From the NCBI GenBank assembly GCA_903813345.2, contig CAIIXF020000003.1, positions 8,623,912 through 8,687,911 on the forward strand: 64,000 nt of DNA, given 5' to 3'. Position numbers and translations under genes: made by a program. The notes under the pieces were generated by a model. That model ran no database searches. It was not told where the DNA came from and saw nothing but the letters and a program-made list of their open reading frames with translations. Below, in pieces: positions 11,764 to 23,080 of this stretch (positions are counted from its first letter, which is position 1; each line of letters opens with the position of its first letter). Source of the stretch: Owenia fusiformis (lineage: Eukaryota; Annelida; Polychaeta; Sabellida; Oweniidae).

Positions 11764-12147
11764 TCATCTATTGAACGTTTCAATTGTTCTAAATCTGTGT
11801 CCTCGGTGTCTTTTTCTGTCTAGGTGAATGAATGGCCAAACTGTAGCTGTTGGTAACAGTTGCATTTGGCCAAAATGCAAGTTTTGATACATCTTGGTCT
11901 CTGAAATGCATGTGTAATAAGATAAGTGTACATCATTATTAAACAAGAAAGTGAATTTTAAAAAGAAAGTCTATATTAAAAATTTATAATTCAATTCTGA
12001 GAGTCAACTGGGATAAGGCAAACAATACAAACTACACTAATCCGTGTCTGTTTTTACCAAATTACAAAATTTCCAATGATCAAAGCATAGAAATTGATAA
12101 TATAAGATCACCCATTGTACTGTTTGAATGCTTTACTTTTTAAATAT
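11764..12147. repeat. Dispersed repeat, copy 2 (partner 3551-3969)
   Basis: Direct match to 3551-3969 with a roughly 30-bp deletion near 11997. The small minus-strand ORF inside it is a by-product. Confidence 0.85.
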
Positions 12148-12544
12148 CTTGTAGATTCTGGTGATGTGTACACACTTTATGTCCATTCAAGCATTGATAA
12201 ATAGGGTGTCACTTGCATTTATAATCTTAATATCCCATAACAAATGTGAGGTGCTTTTCTTTATCCGAAAGATCAAACCATTTTTCTGTTTGTTTTATGT
12301 TCAATTAATGTGAACATAATGTACAGTACACAACTACAGGAGGAATGTTCCAATTTATTCTGATTGTCCCTTGCATCAATTTAATTCTGTCTTGCAAGTC
12401 TCATGATTGCCCTTAAAGCATTCTTGTACGGATGATTTTGATGATTTTAAATACTGACACTTAAGAGAGATCCCAATCTGTTAATGATAATTTAGGGAGG
12501 ATAGCTGTGCATCTCTTGGTGAGACCAATACAAAGTAGAAGGTG

Positions 12545-12905
12545 ATTATGTTCTTGTGTTTTTATGTTTTTGCCCGGAAGTCACTCAGCCTGTCTGCTTC
12601 ATGGTTTATAATCTGCTCCTTATAGAAGTCATTAACTCCCATAATCCCCTTGCCATCTCCATCAGTTGTTGACTATTGGATGATATCATCTACTCAACAG
12701 GTCTTGGCTGAAGATTTCCCCATTAGCCTTTCCTTAAAAGGGGGTCACTTTTCTTTTGAGGCTGTACAACCTTCATGACCACCTGGATCTTTAACATTGA
12801 ATCTACTGGCTCATATTTATGACCCTCTCCAGCATCACTTGTTGAAGAACAGCATCTATTTAAATCAAACTTTGAGTCATTGTTTCTACAGTTAATCCAA
12901 GGGCA
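12545..12905 (-). pseudogene. Decayed coding sequence interrupted by the LTR element
   Basis: One minus-strand frame, read from about 12905 downward, gives KFDLNRCCSSTSDAGEGHKY, VMKVVQPQKKSDPLL and SSNSQQLMEMARGLWELM, broken by about four stops. Composition is protein-like throughout. The family is not recognised. The upstream side abuts the LTR-element remnant at 12924, so that element may have landed in this sequence. Confidence 0.35.
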
Positions 12906-12923
12906 GTGTCAATGTTTTATTTT

Positions 12924-12945
12924 TTTGTTTCGCAATGGCACCAAG
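12924..12945 (-). other. Primer-binding-site-like remnant beyond the 3' LTR
   Basis: The 22 bp outside the 3' LTR (tttgtttcgcaatggcacca plus ag) match the 22 bp that flank the 5' LTR on its internal side, with one difference. Host DNA should be here instead. It suggests that a further internal region once followed this LTR. Confidence 0.7.
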
Positions 12946-13491
12946 TGTTACAGGCATTGTCCCTGTGTAACAGGCGTTGCTACTGGAATATTATACTTCA
13001 CACGACAAATCCAGTTGGTTATATTAACTTTATTATATGATACAAAGATCAGCAATAGTAGCACACCAGACAGCAATCCTACGGGCATACAGTAATCAAC
13101 CAGACAACCAAAATGGACACACCCAAACTCTTTTATCTCTTTTATACTATCCAACCACACTACCATATATTACTACTTCTCCAAAATATAGTTCCTGCCA
13201 AAATGAGCATTTTCTTTGTTTTTACCAAGATATTTCCTGGAACTTATCTCAAGGACTCTGGAAATACAGGACTACTTTTGGCATCAGGTCTGAAACTTCC
13301 TTGTTCCAAACACCTTGTCCTTAAAAAAAGTTCCAGATAAGTTCCAAAAATACTGGCAGGATCCAATTAACCAACATCAACAACATATGTATCACTCAAA
13401 TGAAAGTATAAATGTAAAAACAACTCAAACTGTGTGTAATAAAATATCATATAAAATTCCTAACAAAAAGGTATTTTGTCTGTCTGTAACA
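12946..13491 (-). repeat. 3' LTR (minus-strand orientation)
   Basis: 546 bp with TGTTACAG/CTGTAACA ends; near-identical to 15453-15999. The small ORFs at 12880-13518 are shadows inside this LTR. Confidence 0.85.
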
Positions 13492-13505
13492 CTCTTCCCT
13501 TATTT
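13492..13505 (-). other. Polypurine tract
   Basis: Minus-strand aaataagggaagag lies immediately upstream of the 3' LTR start, the expected place for the plus-strand DNA primer. Confidence 0.65.
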
Positions 13506-15433
13506 CACAGAAGAATAGCATAACTTAAAAAATGAAATACCAGACAGACAAATAAAGTACAATCAATATTTCTCCAAATTTAGATGTAATATTTCTAAAC
13601 AATATTCAATTTCAATAGACAATTTCAATTATGATATACATTATTCTATAATATACCTTATCCTATAACTTCTTATTCCACAGAACCAGATAAATATATC
13701 TAAACACTGTCTTAAAACAATTCAAGTTCAATTCAAGTTCAAATCAATACAATGGTTTTTTAATTAAATTACTTAATCATGACAGGTAAACCAAACTTCA
13801 TTCAAACTCACACAACAACATATCCACATACATACACACATACCTACATACATCCCTACATACATGCATAGCTATACAAATACATTTTTATCATATCCAC
13901 ATATTTTTGATTCAAGAGTTCAATATTCAATATATCTTTAAATAAAGTATTTAATGTACATCAACTCTATAGATTATTTTAAACTTGATTCATTAAACGT
14001 TCATTAATTAAAGTCCATAATTAACCGCAGTTAATTATATAATACAGGTGCAGTGTCCAAGTCACTTATTGTCTGACGAATCCTTCATTATAATATCAAT
14101 TTTATCTTCATATAATCAAATGTTTGTAGAATGTTCATAGTTTGTGAAAGGTCATAATTTGTTTGTAGGATGTTTGTAGAGATCACTGTAAAATATTTGT
14201 ATGATGTCACTGTAGAATTCTCCATTTAAAAAGTCGCTATGGTTGCAGCTTGTCACCAAGAATCGGGAAGATCACTGTGCCAGTTAACTTCCTTTTAAGA
14301 TTTTGTGACCTAACGGACCGTTCTCACCCCCAGACAGTCACTGTGGCAGTTAACTTCTATTAACTCTCTCGTAACCAATCGGACCATAACATCTAGGAAG
14401 TTACTGTACCAGTTAACTTCTGTTACACTCTTTCGTAACCAATCGGACCATAATACCCCTCCCCACAACCATTAAAATACAAAAAATATATTTGAATCCA
14501 AATTTTGATTGTCCCTAAGTGAACTTATAGATGTCACTATTGGAAATGAAATGAAATTCTAAATTAACAACCCCCAGTGAATGAAATATAAATACAATTT
14601 TTCAGAATATAGATGTCACTAGTGAAAATGAACATTCAACTGACACTTACAATTTTGAATTCTTCAGCCAACAAGGAAATGTGCAATTAAATATAAAGAG
14701 GTCACTGTCACTGAAATCTTTTTAGATTCTTAAGTCCATCGGCTCAATTCTTAATTAACATAATATTGAATCTTTCTCTAAAAATTTTGAGTATACTAAA
14801 TAATAGTGAGTATATAGGTGAGTATAATATTGAGTATATGAAATAATATTGAGTATATAAATGAGTATATGAGATTATATTGAGTAATAACTATAATGAA
14901 CTCTTTAAGATTCTTCTAATTTATATACAATTCGCTGTATTTCTCGCAGTATCTCTCTATTCACTCACCTTGAGTTTTCAGAATAACCCATAATAATCAA
15001 CCCAGTTGTTTAAACATCTCCTCTCGTCTGAACTGTCACTCATAAAAAATGTTGCAACCGGGTATATACCAAACTCCACCCCCTTCCATAACCAACCAAT
15101 CACAAGCGCCACTAGAACTGGTCATTAACCAAAATTAGCAAAAGATTGTCTCTCTACCCCTTCCAAACATGCTAAAGATACCCCATACAAATGTATGATA
15201 GACAAAGCTTCAGGTTTAATAATTTAAGACAATAATTGAATTAATTTTGATAAATTAACCAAACCCTTACAAATATATCAAAAACTTGAAGTAATTAATT
15301 TATTAATATTATTAATCTAATATGCCATTCAATTGAATTTCTAAAAACAAAAATTTTTCTTTTCAAATTACAAAAAGTTTATACTCACAAAGACTGCAGT
15401 AGACCCCAACGATGTTTTGTGATAACCTCCTTT
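13506..15433 (-). other. LTR element interior, non-coding
   Basis: No retroviral-type protein domain is visible in any frame. Between about 14320 and 14450 a roughly 60-bp segment (ctgtaccagttaacttctgt, cgtaaccaatcggacc) is repeated two or three times. From 14790 to 14890 'gagtata' recurs several times. This interior is therefore repeat-rich filler rather than decayed pol. Confidence 0.6.
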
Positions 15434-15450
15434 GTTTCGCAACGGCACCA
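15434..15450 (-). other. Candidate tRNA primer-binding site
   Basis: On the minus strand TGGTGCCGTTGCGAAAC begins two bases after the 5' LTR. A PBS must begin with TGG to pair with the tRNA CCA end. The primer tRNA cannot be named from memory with confidence. Confidence 0.6.
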
Positions 15451-15452
15451 AG

Positions 15453-15999
15453 TGTTACAGGCATTGTCCCTGTGTAACAGGCGTTGCTACAGGAATATTA
15501 TACTTCACACGACAAATCCAGTTGGTTATATTAACTTTATTATATGATACAAAGATCAGCAATAGTAGCACACCAGACAGCAATCCTACGGGCATACAGA
15601 AATCAACCAGACAACCAAAACGGACACACCCAAACTCTTACAATCTCTTTTATACTATCCAACCACACTACCATATATTACTACTTCTCCAAAATATAGT
15701 TCCTGCCAAAATGAGCATTTTCTTTGTTTTTACCAAGATATTTCCTGGAACTTATCTCAAGGTCTCTGGAAATACAGGACTACTTTTGGCATCAGGTCTG
15801 AAACTTCCTTGTTCCAAATACCGTGTCCTTAAAACAAGTTCCAGATAAGTTCCAAAAATACTGGCAGGATCCAATTAACCAACATCAACAACATATGTAT
15901 CACTCAAATGAAAGTATAAATGTAAAAACAACTCAAACTGTGTGTAATAAAATATCATATAAAATTCCTAACAAAAAGGTATTTTGTCTGTCTGTAACA
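15453..15999 (-). repeat. 5' LTR (minus-strand orientation)
   Basis: 547 bp LTR paired with 12946-13491. The 138-codon plus-strand ORF at 15432-15848 is a shadow of LTR sequence, supported only by length. Confidence 0.85.
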
Positions 16000-16660
16000 C
16001 TTATCTTGATGCATAAGTTTTCCTAAGGGAGCATTTCAGTAAATACCATTAGATTTTGTCTAGTTTATTTGTTTACTATATTTTATTGTTACCTTTATAG
16101 ATGCTTGTCCAGCATATTTTTGCAGCGGGGACGTACTTGGAATGTTTTGTACTGAGGAGTCCCAGAAAGTGCTTCTTTTTTTTACTTTATGATTCATATT
16201 CTCATTTAGCTGTATCCTAAGTTTTTCAGAAATTTCCTTTTATATTGCTCAAGCCAATATATGAGGGTATGTCCAAATAACAAAACAGACAATTTGCTCA
16301 TGGTTCTCTAACTTTAATTAAAATGGCATGCAAAATGACGGAATACACTCACCACGTCTATTTCTCAGTCAATAGCCGCTTCCAACGTATCTTCAATTTT
16401 TCTCTTTTTTATGGTACTCTCCTATATACATGTATATTGTATCTCCTATATTACTAATGTAATAAAAATAATATAAACTTATGCAGTTTGCACAATCAAG
16501 AGTCCATGTAAATGTACTGCTTGCAGTACCAGGAAAATAATTTTTTTAACTAAAGACTTCTGCTGCCAGAACAGATGTAGCATTTAAGATCCACCCCCTC
16601 GCATGATGTATGGCCAAAAATGAAATCCTCGCATAAGATAATAAAATCTCTTATTTACAA

Positions 16661-16891
16661 TTAGATGGAATTTATGTTTTTTATTGTTATCTCAATAATT
16701 GCCTGTCTAGCCTTGTGGTTCTCCTTTTGCAACTTGGGCATGTTTTGAAAGGCCTGATGTATTTCTTTTGAAAGGCCTGATGTCTTTCTTCCCACTGCAT
16801 CTGCATGCTTGCTCAGTACATCTTGGGTGTTTGTATGGCCTTTTATGGACCTCCCTGACATGACGTTCGATATTTTGCTAATAAGTTTCAC
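16661..16891 (-). pseudogene. Short basic ORF, unrecognised relic
   Basis: 76 codons with protein-like content (VMSGRSIKGHTNTQDVLSKH, EIHQAFQNMPKLQKENHKAR). A short internal duplication is visible in the DNA (ggcctgatgt twice, 24 bp apart), creating part of the frame. Downstream sequence at 16945-17020 is a dispersed repeat shared with 10585-10660, so this is probably element-derived. No function can be given. Confidence 0.3.
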
Positions 16892-17060
16892 AGAAAGAAC
16901 ACTGCTTTAATTTCCTGCTTGTATTAGGGATTTCCAAAGGATCTATTAAAGCTTAGTTTTGAGCTGATTGGTTTCAAGCTTTTTCATGCAATTTATAAAA
17001 CTGACTGAATTAAATGTTCTGTAAAATAGTAAAGTAGATAAAGGTGCTCAATGTAGCGGG

Positions 17061-17465
17061 TCAATGAAAAGACATTGAGTGTACACTATGTTGAGAGGGT
17101 TTATCATAGAATACAATCACGAAGTTAACATTATGTAATGTATGCAGGTCATGTATGAGGTCATCATTTGATGCCAATGTCTCTGGCCTCATGCTGTTGG
17201 AGATATCGTTTCCACCTATTTGTAATACTACTATATTTGGTTGAACATATTTTAACTTCCTGTTCAATTTCTTACTGAGCACTTTCGAAACGATTTGTCC
17301 TCCTTTACCGTCATAATTGACGCTAATATTTGTCAAGCCAAGATTAGTTTTGACTCTAGGATCATATGTTGTACGGACATATTTTTGAAATCTGCTAATA
17401 TAAGAATGTCCTTCCAACAATGCTGGCAATTGTTCTGTCATTATATACAAAAATATTAATATCAA
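17061..17465 (-). pseudogene. SGNH/GDSL hydrolase-like fragment
   Basis: 134 codons. Near the N-terminus LLEGHSYISRF resembles the SGNH block I with its serine. NYDGKGGQIVSKV could supply the block II glycine, and VVLQIGGNDIS is a clear block III G-x-N-D. The block V Asp/His pair is absent because the frame degenerates after the central strand, so the enzyme would be incomplete. In invertebrate genomes such domains occur in repetitive elements, including some Ngaro-type tyrosine-recombinase retroelements; that link is established for the family but only inferred here. Other relics (18541-19645) lie just upstream on the same strand. Confidence 0.55.
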
Positions 17466-18540
17466 TCAAGAAATGAATTTCTGTTCAATCCCAGCCATTA
17501 ATTCTTCGAAATAGTCCAAATACAATATAACAATGTATGTGTATATATATATATACAGTGTAATGTCCAATAATCGGGTAGTGTCCTTGTTATGTAAAAA
17601 GGGTAATAATTGAATAGTAGCGCTGGTGACGTTGAACAAAATAGTATAAAATATTATTAACAGTTTATCGCCTAAAGTAAGTTGCTTTGTGCTTGAGTAT
17701 CTGTATAGTAAGTGAACGTTGAAGATACAGCAGCAAAGTAATATAATACCAGTGAAAGTGAAACCTACCTTTTCATTGGTTACATTTCGACATAAAGTAA
17801 TTTAAGTTTGCATACTGCCTCTTAAATATTATAAATGACTAGCATACAATGTGATGATATATGTGATGATGCACCTTTATGACATTGTCCATGAATAAAT
17901 TCTGCACCTCGTAAATACATTGATACATAAATGCCTTCTTTTATTGATGTTTGTAATGCAGCGATGACAATGACACTGCTTCAATGTCAGTCATATCAGG
18001 AAGAGAATCTAGATTATTGTAATACAAGGCTATCTATAATCACTCTACTTCCCGTTGTCAGAATTTAGGGGACTTGTTATTAAAGCAACCAAGCAAATAA
18101 CAAATATGTATGCAAACATGAGATTGATCATTAAAATCACCTCTTATTGCTGCCATGTTACTAAATATGGTACATTGATAATTTGTTTCACTATGAGCAA
18201 TGTAATGTATTCCTGAAGCAGGTCTTGGGACATTAAAAAGAGTGACAGAAAGTTCATTGAAACAAATATTATTAAAATGTTGTTAACAAGAGCTGATATA
18301 ATTTTTTAAACCCTTCTATACAGCTACAGTTGAAATGTGTCAAAATCAGCTGATTGTTTATTGGTTGTAACGTCTCTTAACTATTTATTTGAGATTTGTT
18401 ATAACATTGTAGAAACATTTAGCTTTTATACTTTCCAATTCAACAAAATCTTTTCACTTAGAAATTGTGTTTTATCCATTATATTGATGATATTGAATTA
18501 TGATCAAGTTCACATATTTACATAACAATTAATTTGTAGT
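17466..18540. other. No gene recognised; small dispersed repeat at 18001-18110
   Basis: AT-rich sequence with a short (TA) run at 17526-17541. The 18001-18110 segment (tgtcagaatttagggg and a run of 'caagcaa' strings) resembles 30490-30800 and is a diverged dispersed repeat. Confidence 0.5.
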
Positions 18541-19045
18541 TTGAACCAGTTTGAACCTCTTCTTCAAGCAGTCTTTCATAATATATCTAATTTTCCGGTT
18601 GATTTCTGATCTGGCAACTTGTTCTGCTTGTCTCCTGACATACATATTTTCCGTTTCATCCACTATTGCTTTAGTTTTGCGAGTCCATAGGGTCAACCAC
18701 CATGGAATTGTTCCTTGACCCGGAAAAGTTACTATTTCTTAATTCTCCAAGTGTAAACAGTTCGCGGAATACAAAGTCAGCAAATCGAATGGCCTCTTCC
18801 TGGGCAGCATCGACAATATGAGGGGGGATTTTAAAGTTTATGGTGCAGGAACAAGTGGAACATAATCTGGTTTAGTGTCCACATAGTGAAACAAGTAGCC
18901 TGGTGACAGCTTTATTAGATTTATGTTTGTCCAAATAACTCCAACTGGAACATCCCATATGTTGGGGTCCTCATAATCATATGTGCTTGAATTTTGACGA
19001 TGAATGTTTGTATTCCATTCTGCATTAATTAGTCCCTCAAATTCC
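18541..19045 (-). pseudogene. Decayed conserved-looking ORF
   Basis: On the minus strand a coherent translation begins near 19040 (GLINAEWNTNIHRQNSSTY, WDVPVGVIWTNINLIKLSPG, YLFHYVDTKPDYVPLVPAP). It meets a stop, shifts frame, and continues IPPHIVDAAQEEAIRFADFV and LFTLGELRNSNF to another stop. A final piece in a third frame is basic (NMYVRRQAEQVARSEINRKI). The order and quality indicate one former protein of about 165 residues. I do not recognise it. It sits between the SGNH fragment and the coiled-coil repeats and may be part of the same element. Confidence 0.45.
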
Positions 19046-19645
19046 TAATCAATTGATCCCAATCCTTGTGTCTCTAATTAGGACATGTGTCTTTCTGATT
19101 CACTGACCATTTCTCCATTTGCTCTAACACACTGTTTTTCAGATTTCCAAAGCCGCTACTTTTCTTCTCTACATGGGCACTGGTACTTTTCCCAACTTGG
19201 GCAATTTTGGACAATGTTCCCTTCAACCACCACTTTCAAACCCCTAATCATTTGATTTGCCGATCTCTGCGTTTCCTTTAATCTCGTCCAGTGTTTTTCT
19301 GTGTCTCTGGCCATTTCCCGATCTGCTCTGACACTGTTTTTCAGAGTTTCAAAACTACTACTTATTTTCTCTACATGGGAACTAGTACTCTTCCCAACTT
19401 GGGCAATTTCGGACAATGTTCCCTTTAACCACAACTTTCAAACCCCTAATCATTTGATTTGCCAATCTCTGCGTTTCCTCTAATCTCGTCAAGCGTCTTT
19501 CTGTGTCTCTGGCCATTTCCCCGATCTGCTCTGACACACTGTTTTTCAGTGTTTCAAAACTACTACTTATTTTCTCTACACGGAAACTAGTACTCTTCCC
19601 AACTTGGGCAATTTCGGACAATGTTCCCTTTAACCACCCTTCCAT
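19046..19645 (-). pseudogene. Coiled-coil ORF with tandem, frame-breaking repeats
   Basis: On the minus strand a frame starting MEGWLKGTLSEIAQVGKSTS at 19645 continues with heptad-like, charged sequence (VEKISSSFETLKNSV, RLTRLEETQRLANQMI), typical of a coiled coil. The DNA is about 2.8 tandem units. The marker gcaatttcggacaatgtt recurs at 19201, 19403 and 19608, giving 202- and 205-bp units. Both leave remainder one on division by three, so every repeat shifts the frame; reading passes from one unit to the next only by changing frame. The unit at 19046-19200 is the most diverged. The family is unknown, and it is probably no longer translated beyond the first unit. Confidence 0.5.
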
Positions 19646-22059
19646 TGTGATGATATCCTAGTAGAGCTTGATGTTGTTGACCCTGGAAGAACACAGCCAT
19701 TTCACCATTCAAACTACAGATATTGAATTATTTGGCCATTGTACAAAATGACTTCTCTCACCTTTGTATTTTCATTTCTATGGCATAACCTTGTCCGTGG
19801 TTTCCCACCTGTTCCTCTGCTTGTTCTTGTATTACCACTTATTCAGGATTCTACACCAGTTCCTCTGCTCGTCTGTTCCTCAATATTCAGCAGAGCCATC
19901 ATCAGTTGAGTTCTATTATTAATCTGAGAATCATTCATAAATGAGTTGATCATGTTCATGCTTTCACAGTATTGTTTCTCTGGCTGTGCATGTTGTACAC
20001 CTTTATCTGGGTGGAGACATTATGTTTTATGTGGGAACCTAAGGTATTTGTTTAATTAGAAAAGGAAGAAATTAGAAAAGATGACAAACATGCATATTAT
20101 GTTAGGAAAAGTATGGGAGGTATTACTTTTCAGGCCCATCGCCAGGATTCCTACATATCTTCAGTTCTTGAGTGTGTACTGAATGCAGGTTTTTACTGTA
20201 CAACTGAACATTTTCCTTCATTTACTTTTCCTTGTATAGGATTTAAAATCAAAACATGAACTGTGGTCCTGGTTTGGTCTGTAAGCTTTTACGCCTCTTT
20301 TTTGGATCTTCAATGAGTGCTTCATGTGGTCTGCCAGATCCTGTCTCTGAAGCTATGTTAAATATACACATATACAATTCTGACTGTAGAAGCATTAAGA
20401 AAACACAAGGACAAAGGTATTTCACTTCTTTATATTCCTTTATTCAATCAACACACCATATATTACAAAATAATTCATAAGGTGCTTAACATAAATGCTA
20501 CAATATTGCCATATAGACTCAATATGTTAATTTTTAACAACTTATTTATTGCTGTTAATAGGTGTCACACTTTACTAGCCATAAAAGTGGTTGCATGTTT
20601 CAGAATAATTGCATCTTCCACTTCAAAAAATAAATTGCAATATGCACACTTCTGTGCCCTGTTTATACATTGTGAGATTATTACCAAGGGTTTCTTTGAT
20701 AAGTCCATGCCATTCACTTCTCTTGTACACAATTGAAAGGTTGACTTGCTTCATATTTTTGATTTGAATTCCTGGGATTTTAAGGAAACATTTTAGCTGC
20801 TGTATTGTGTTTACTTTCCTTTTGTGTTTATGATGGAGAGCTTGTCGAGGCCTGAAAGCGAAGTATTATTATTTTTGGCTTTTGTCACCTGCTAATCTAC
20901 AGTATTCTCCCCTTTCACTGGTGATCCGCTCGATTACGCTGATTACCGGTAACAAGATGGCTGCGATTCCGGCTAGAGAAAATGGAAAGAATTTTCGTTT
21001 TCCTTGATATCTCGAGATACAGCATGAATCATCCATATCTTTTTGGCCAAAATATGGACAAGTAATATATCTTTCTGGACAACCAAGTGATTTTACTCGA
21101 AATAGTTTGTAGGATGGAAGGAACGCCTGTCAAAGCCCAAGTATACTTGGCTACCCATGTATTCTGACTCTTGCCGAAGTATACCGACCTGACCCAAGTA
21201 TTCTGAATTACTTATTTTTTCGAATACACTCGATAGATGTCCACGTTCGTTTTTTTAATCATTTTGTGGTTGGATTTATTTTATTAAAAAGGTGGCTCCT
21301 GTTATTCTGTTAGAGTTTTATATTATTTTTTACTTCATTATGTTATACATTACGTTACGTCATATTACAGCTTCACCACTTGTTTTTATTTCTACTTTTA
21401 TATAAGCAATTTCAGGTTCCGACTTCCATATGTTTTTATAAAAGGCAGTTTCCTATCATATATAAGGGTCACTCACTATCTTATTAATCGTGGATCTTGG
21501 ATTGTTACAATAACATTTTAAAGGTAGGTAGGTGATGTTGTTCTTTGTGCGTTAACAAGAATTATGTTGGGGATTCTTTTCTTTACTATGACTGATTCTT
21601 ATCAATAATTGCTAAAACTAAATCGCCAATAAATTGATAAAGCTATCCCGTAATGTGAGTCATGCAATTAAAGCACAATACAAGTTAATAGTTCCAATGA
21701 TATTTTCTTTATTACATATAACCTTACATGTAACATATGGACATAATATTTACATTTTCTAGATTATACAATCAGTACTGTACATTTTATATCCAAAGAA
21801 CATGTGTAAGTTTCTATAGATTTATTATCTAAAATATAACATATTTACAAAACTTATGGCATGGGTAGGCGGCTATCTATCGATAAAAAGGTTGCGTAAT
21901 TGTATACAAAAGAAACGATTACGTAACCATGGTATAATATTACGCAATAATATTAAGCAATGAAAGCGTAAAATCCTGATTATGCAAACTTATATAATCG
22001 AAATCTTTGGGACAAGAGCCCAATGAAGGGATAGATAGTCGCCTCCAAGTCCAGGCCAC

Positions 22060-22125
22060 CCTTAATAGGGGGTGAAGGGGTGGCGGTGGGTAAGCGTCCG
22101 ACTTCCTGAAGATGCGAAGTTAAGA
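22060..22125 (+). repeat. tRNA-related SINE-like segment
   Basis: ggtggcggtgggtaagcgtc resembles a tRNA/SINE box A region, and a weaker box-B-like sequence (gcgaagttaagac) follows about 35 bp later. It is followed by an imperfect hairpin around 22143-22197 ('aggaca...tgtcct', 'atagctt...aagctat'). The region 21868-22046 is also flanked by a short inverted repeat (ggcggctatctatcg / ggatagatagtcgcc). An intact tRNA cloverleaf cannot be formed. Confidence 0.3.
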
Positions 22126-22556
22126 CTGTGTAAACCAAACTACCACAGGACAGGTGGTATAGCTTTAAGATAAGCTATTGTCCTGGCCTAATTGGATCTG
22201 TCCACAGATTTTTAATTGAGGTGCTAGGACAGACACCGTTCTCCGTGATATAAACCAGATTTAACAAACTTGTTAAATCCCAACGTACGAGCTGCTTTTA
22301 TTTCCATGTTGATAGAGAAAACCTTTGGTGCTCCAAAAATATCAATGTGTTATCTTGAAAGTATACAATACGTGTATATTTAGTTTATATTCCATTGCAG
22401 CTTATACCTGTATAAATCCGGCTCAGCCTCAATAATTAATGCCTCTACACTTTTCCTTTTAATAAGCGATGAACCCCCGCGCTTTACCCAGTCATCTTTC
22501 CCCCTGAGCTTCAGTAGAACATTTCCCCAATCTTGAATGTATAGGCGGATTTTCCC

Positions 22557-23080
22557 TCAGGTTTCTCTCAACCATTTTCTGAGATTTTCGTGCACTTTCA
22601 CGACCGGCCTTCTTTCTTTTCTCATGTGATGTTTTGAGGAAGGCTTTGATATTTTTGGGTATACGCTATCTCTACCAATGAAATGATTAGGATTAAAATA
22701 TTAAATCGTACAAAGACTAACTGTTATCATTCCAATTATTATGGTCACATGCTCATCAAGATTTGGCTAGTCAAGCGTCACATATGACCAAGGTATCAAT
22801 CCAGGTAGGCATGAAAAATAATGAAAAAAGGGAAATTTTAAGTATTATGAAATAAAATTCAGTTCCATAGGAACGTTCAAAATAAATAATCGTGCCTATA
22901 TATGACTATCATTCGGTAAAAATATATTACCAATGGGAAAGCTTCGTGATATTAATGTACTTACTTATCATCCGTCATATTTTCTTTTTCGTAATCGAGA
23001 GGATTGTTATTTTCAGATCTGACATGACATATGTCTAATACAGCAATGATGAGTAGCGTTATACTTAATCTTGAAAACAT
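22557..23080 (-). CDS. Candidate two-exon small secreted peptide, within TIR element
   Basis: Exon 1 (23080-22965) starts with an ATG and codes a classical signal-peptide pattern: MFSRLSITLLIIAVLDICHV, then a polar stretch SENNNPLDYEKENMTDDK. It ends at a consensus donor (GATAA|GTAAGT). A 293-nt intron ends with an acceptor (catttcattggtag|A) preceded by a ctaatc branch-like string. Exon 2 (22671-22557) joins in frame, giving SVYPKISKPSSKHHMRKERR and a basic tail to a TGA, 76 residues in total. Basic clusters (RKERR) could be processing sites. No homologue is recognised. Its position inside a transposon suggests capture or a chance combination; an ATTAAA signal lies about 100 nt past the stop. 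Confidence 0.4.

Larger units (their letters stand above)
12946..15999 (-). mobile_element. Non-autonomous LTR retrotransposon
   Basis: Two direct repeats of 546 and 547 bp enclose 1,961 bp. Each starts TGTTACAG and ends CTGTAACA, the TG...CA ends with an 8-bp inverted repeat expected of LTRs. On the minus strand the 15453-15999 copy is the 5' LTR: two bases past it lies TGGTGCCGTTGCGAAAC, a plausible tRNA primer-binding site. A purine run (aaataagggaagag, minus strand, 13492-13505) sits directly before the 3' LTR, as a polypurine tract should. By eye the LTRs differ at about eight or nine positions, implying fairly recent insertion. The interior has no gag, protease, RT or integrase frame, so it would need help in trans. 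No target-site duplication was found. Confidence 0.85.

Noticed and set aside
15432-15848. Plus-strand 138-codon ORF
   Set aside because: It lies almost entirely within an LTR on the opposite strand and is not kept intact in the other LTR.
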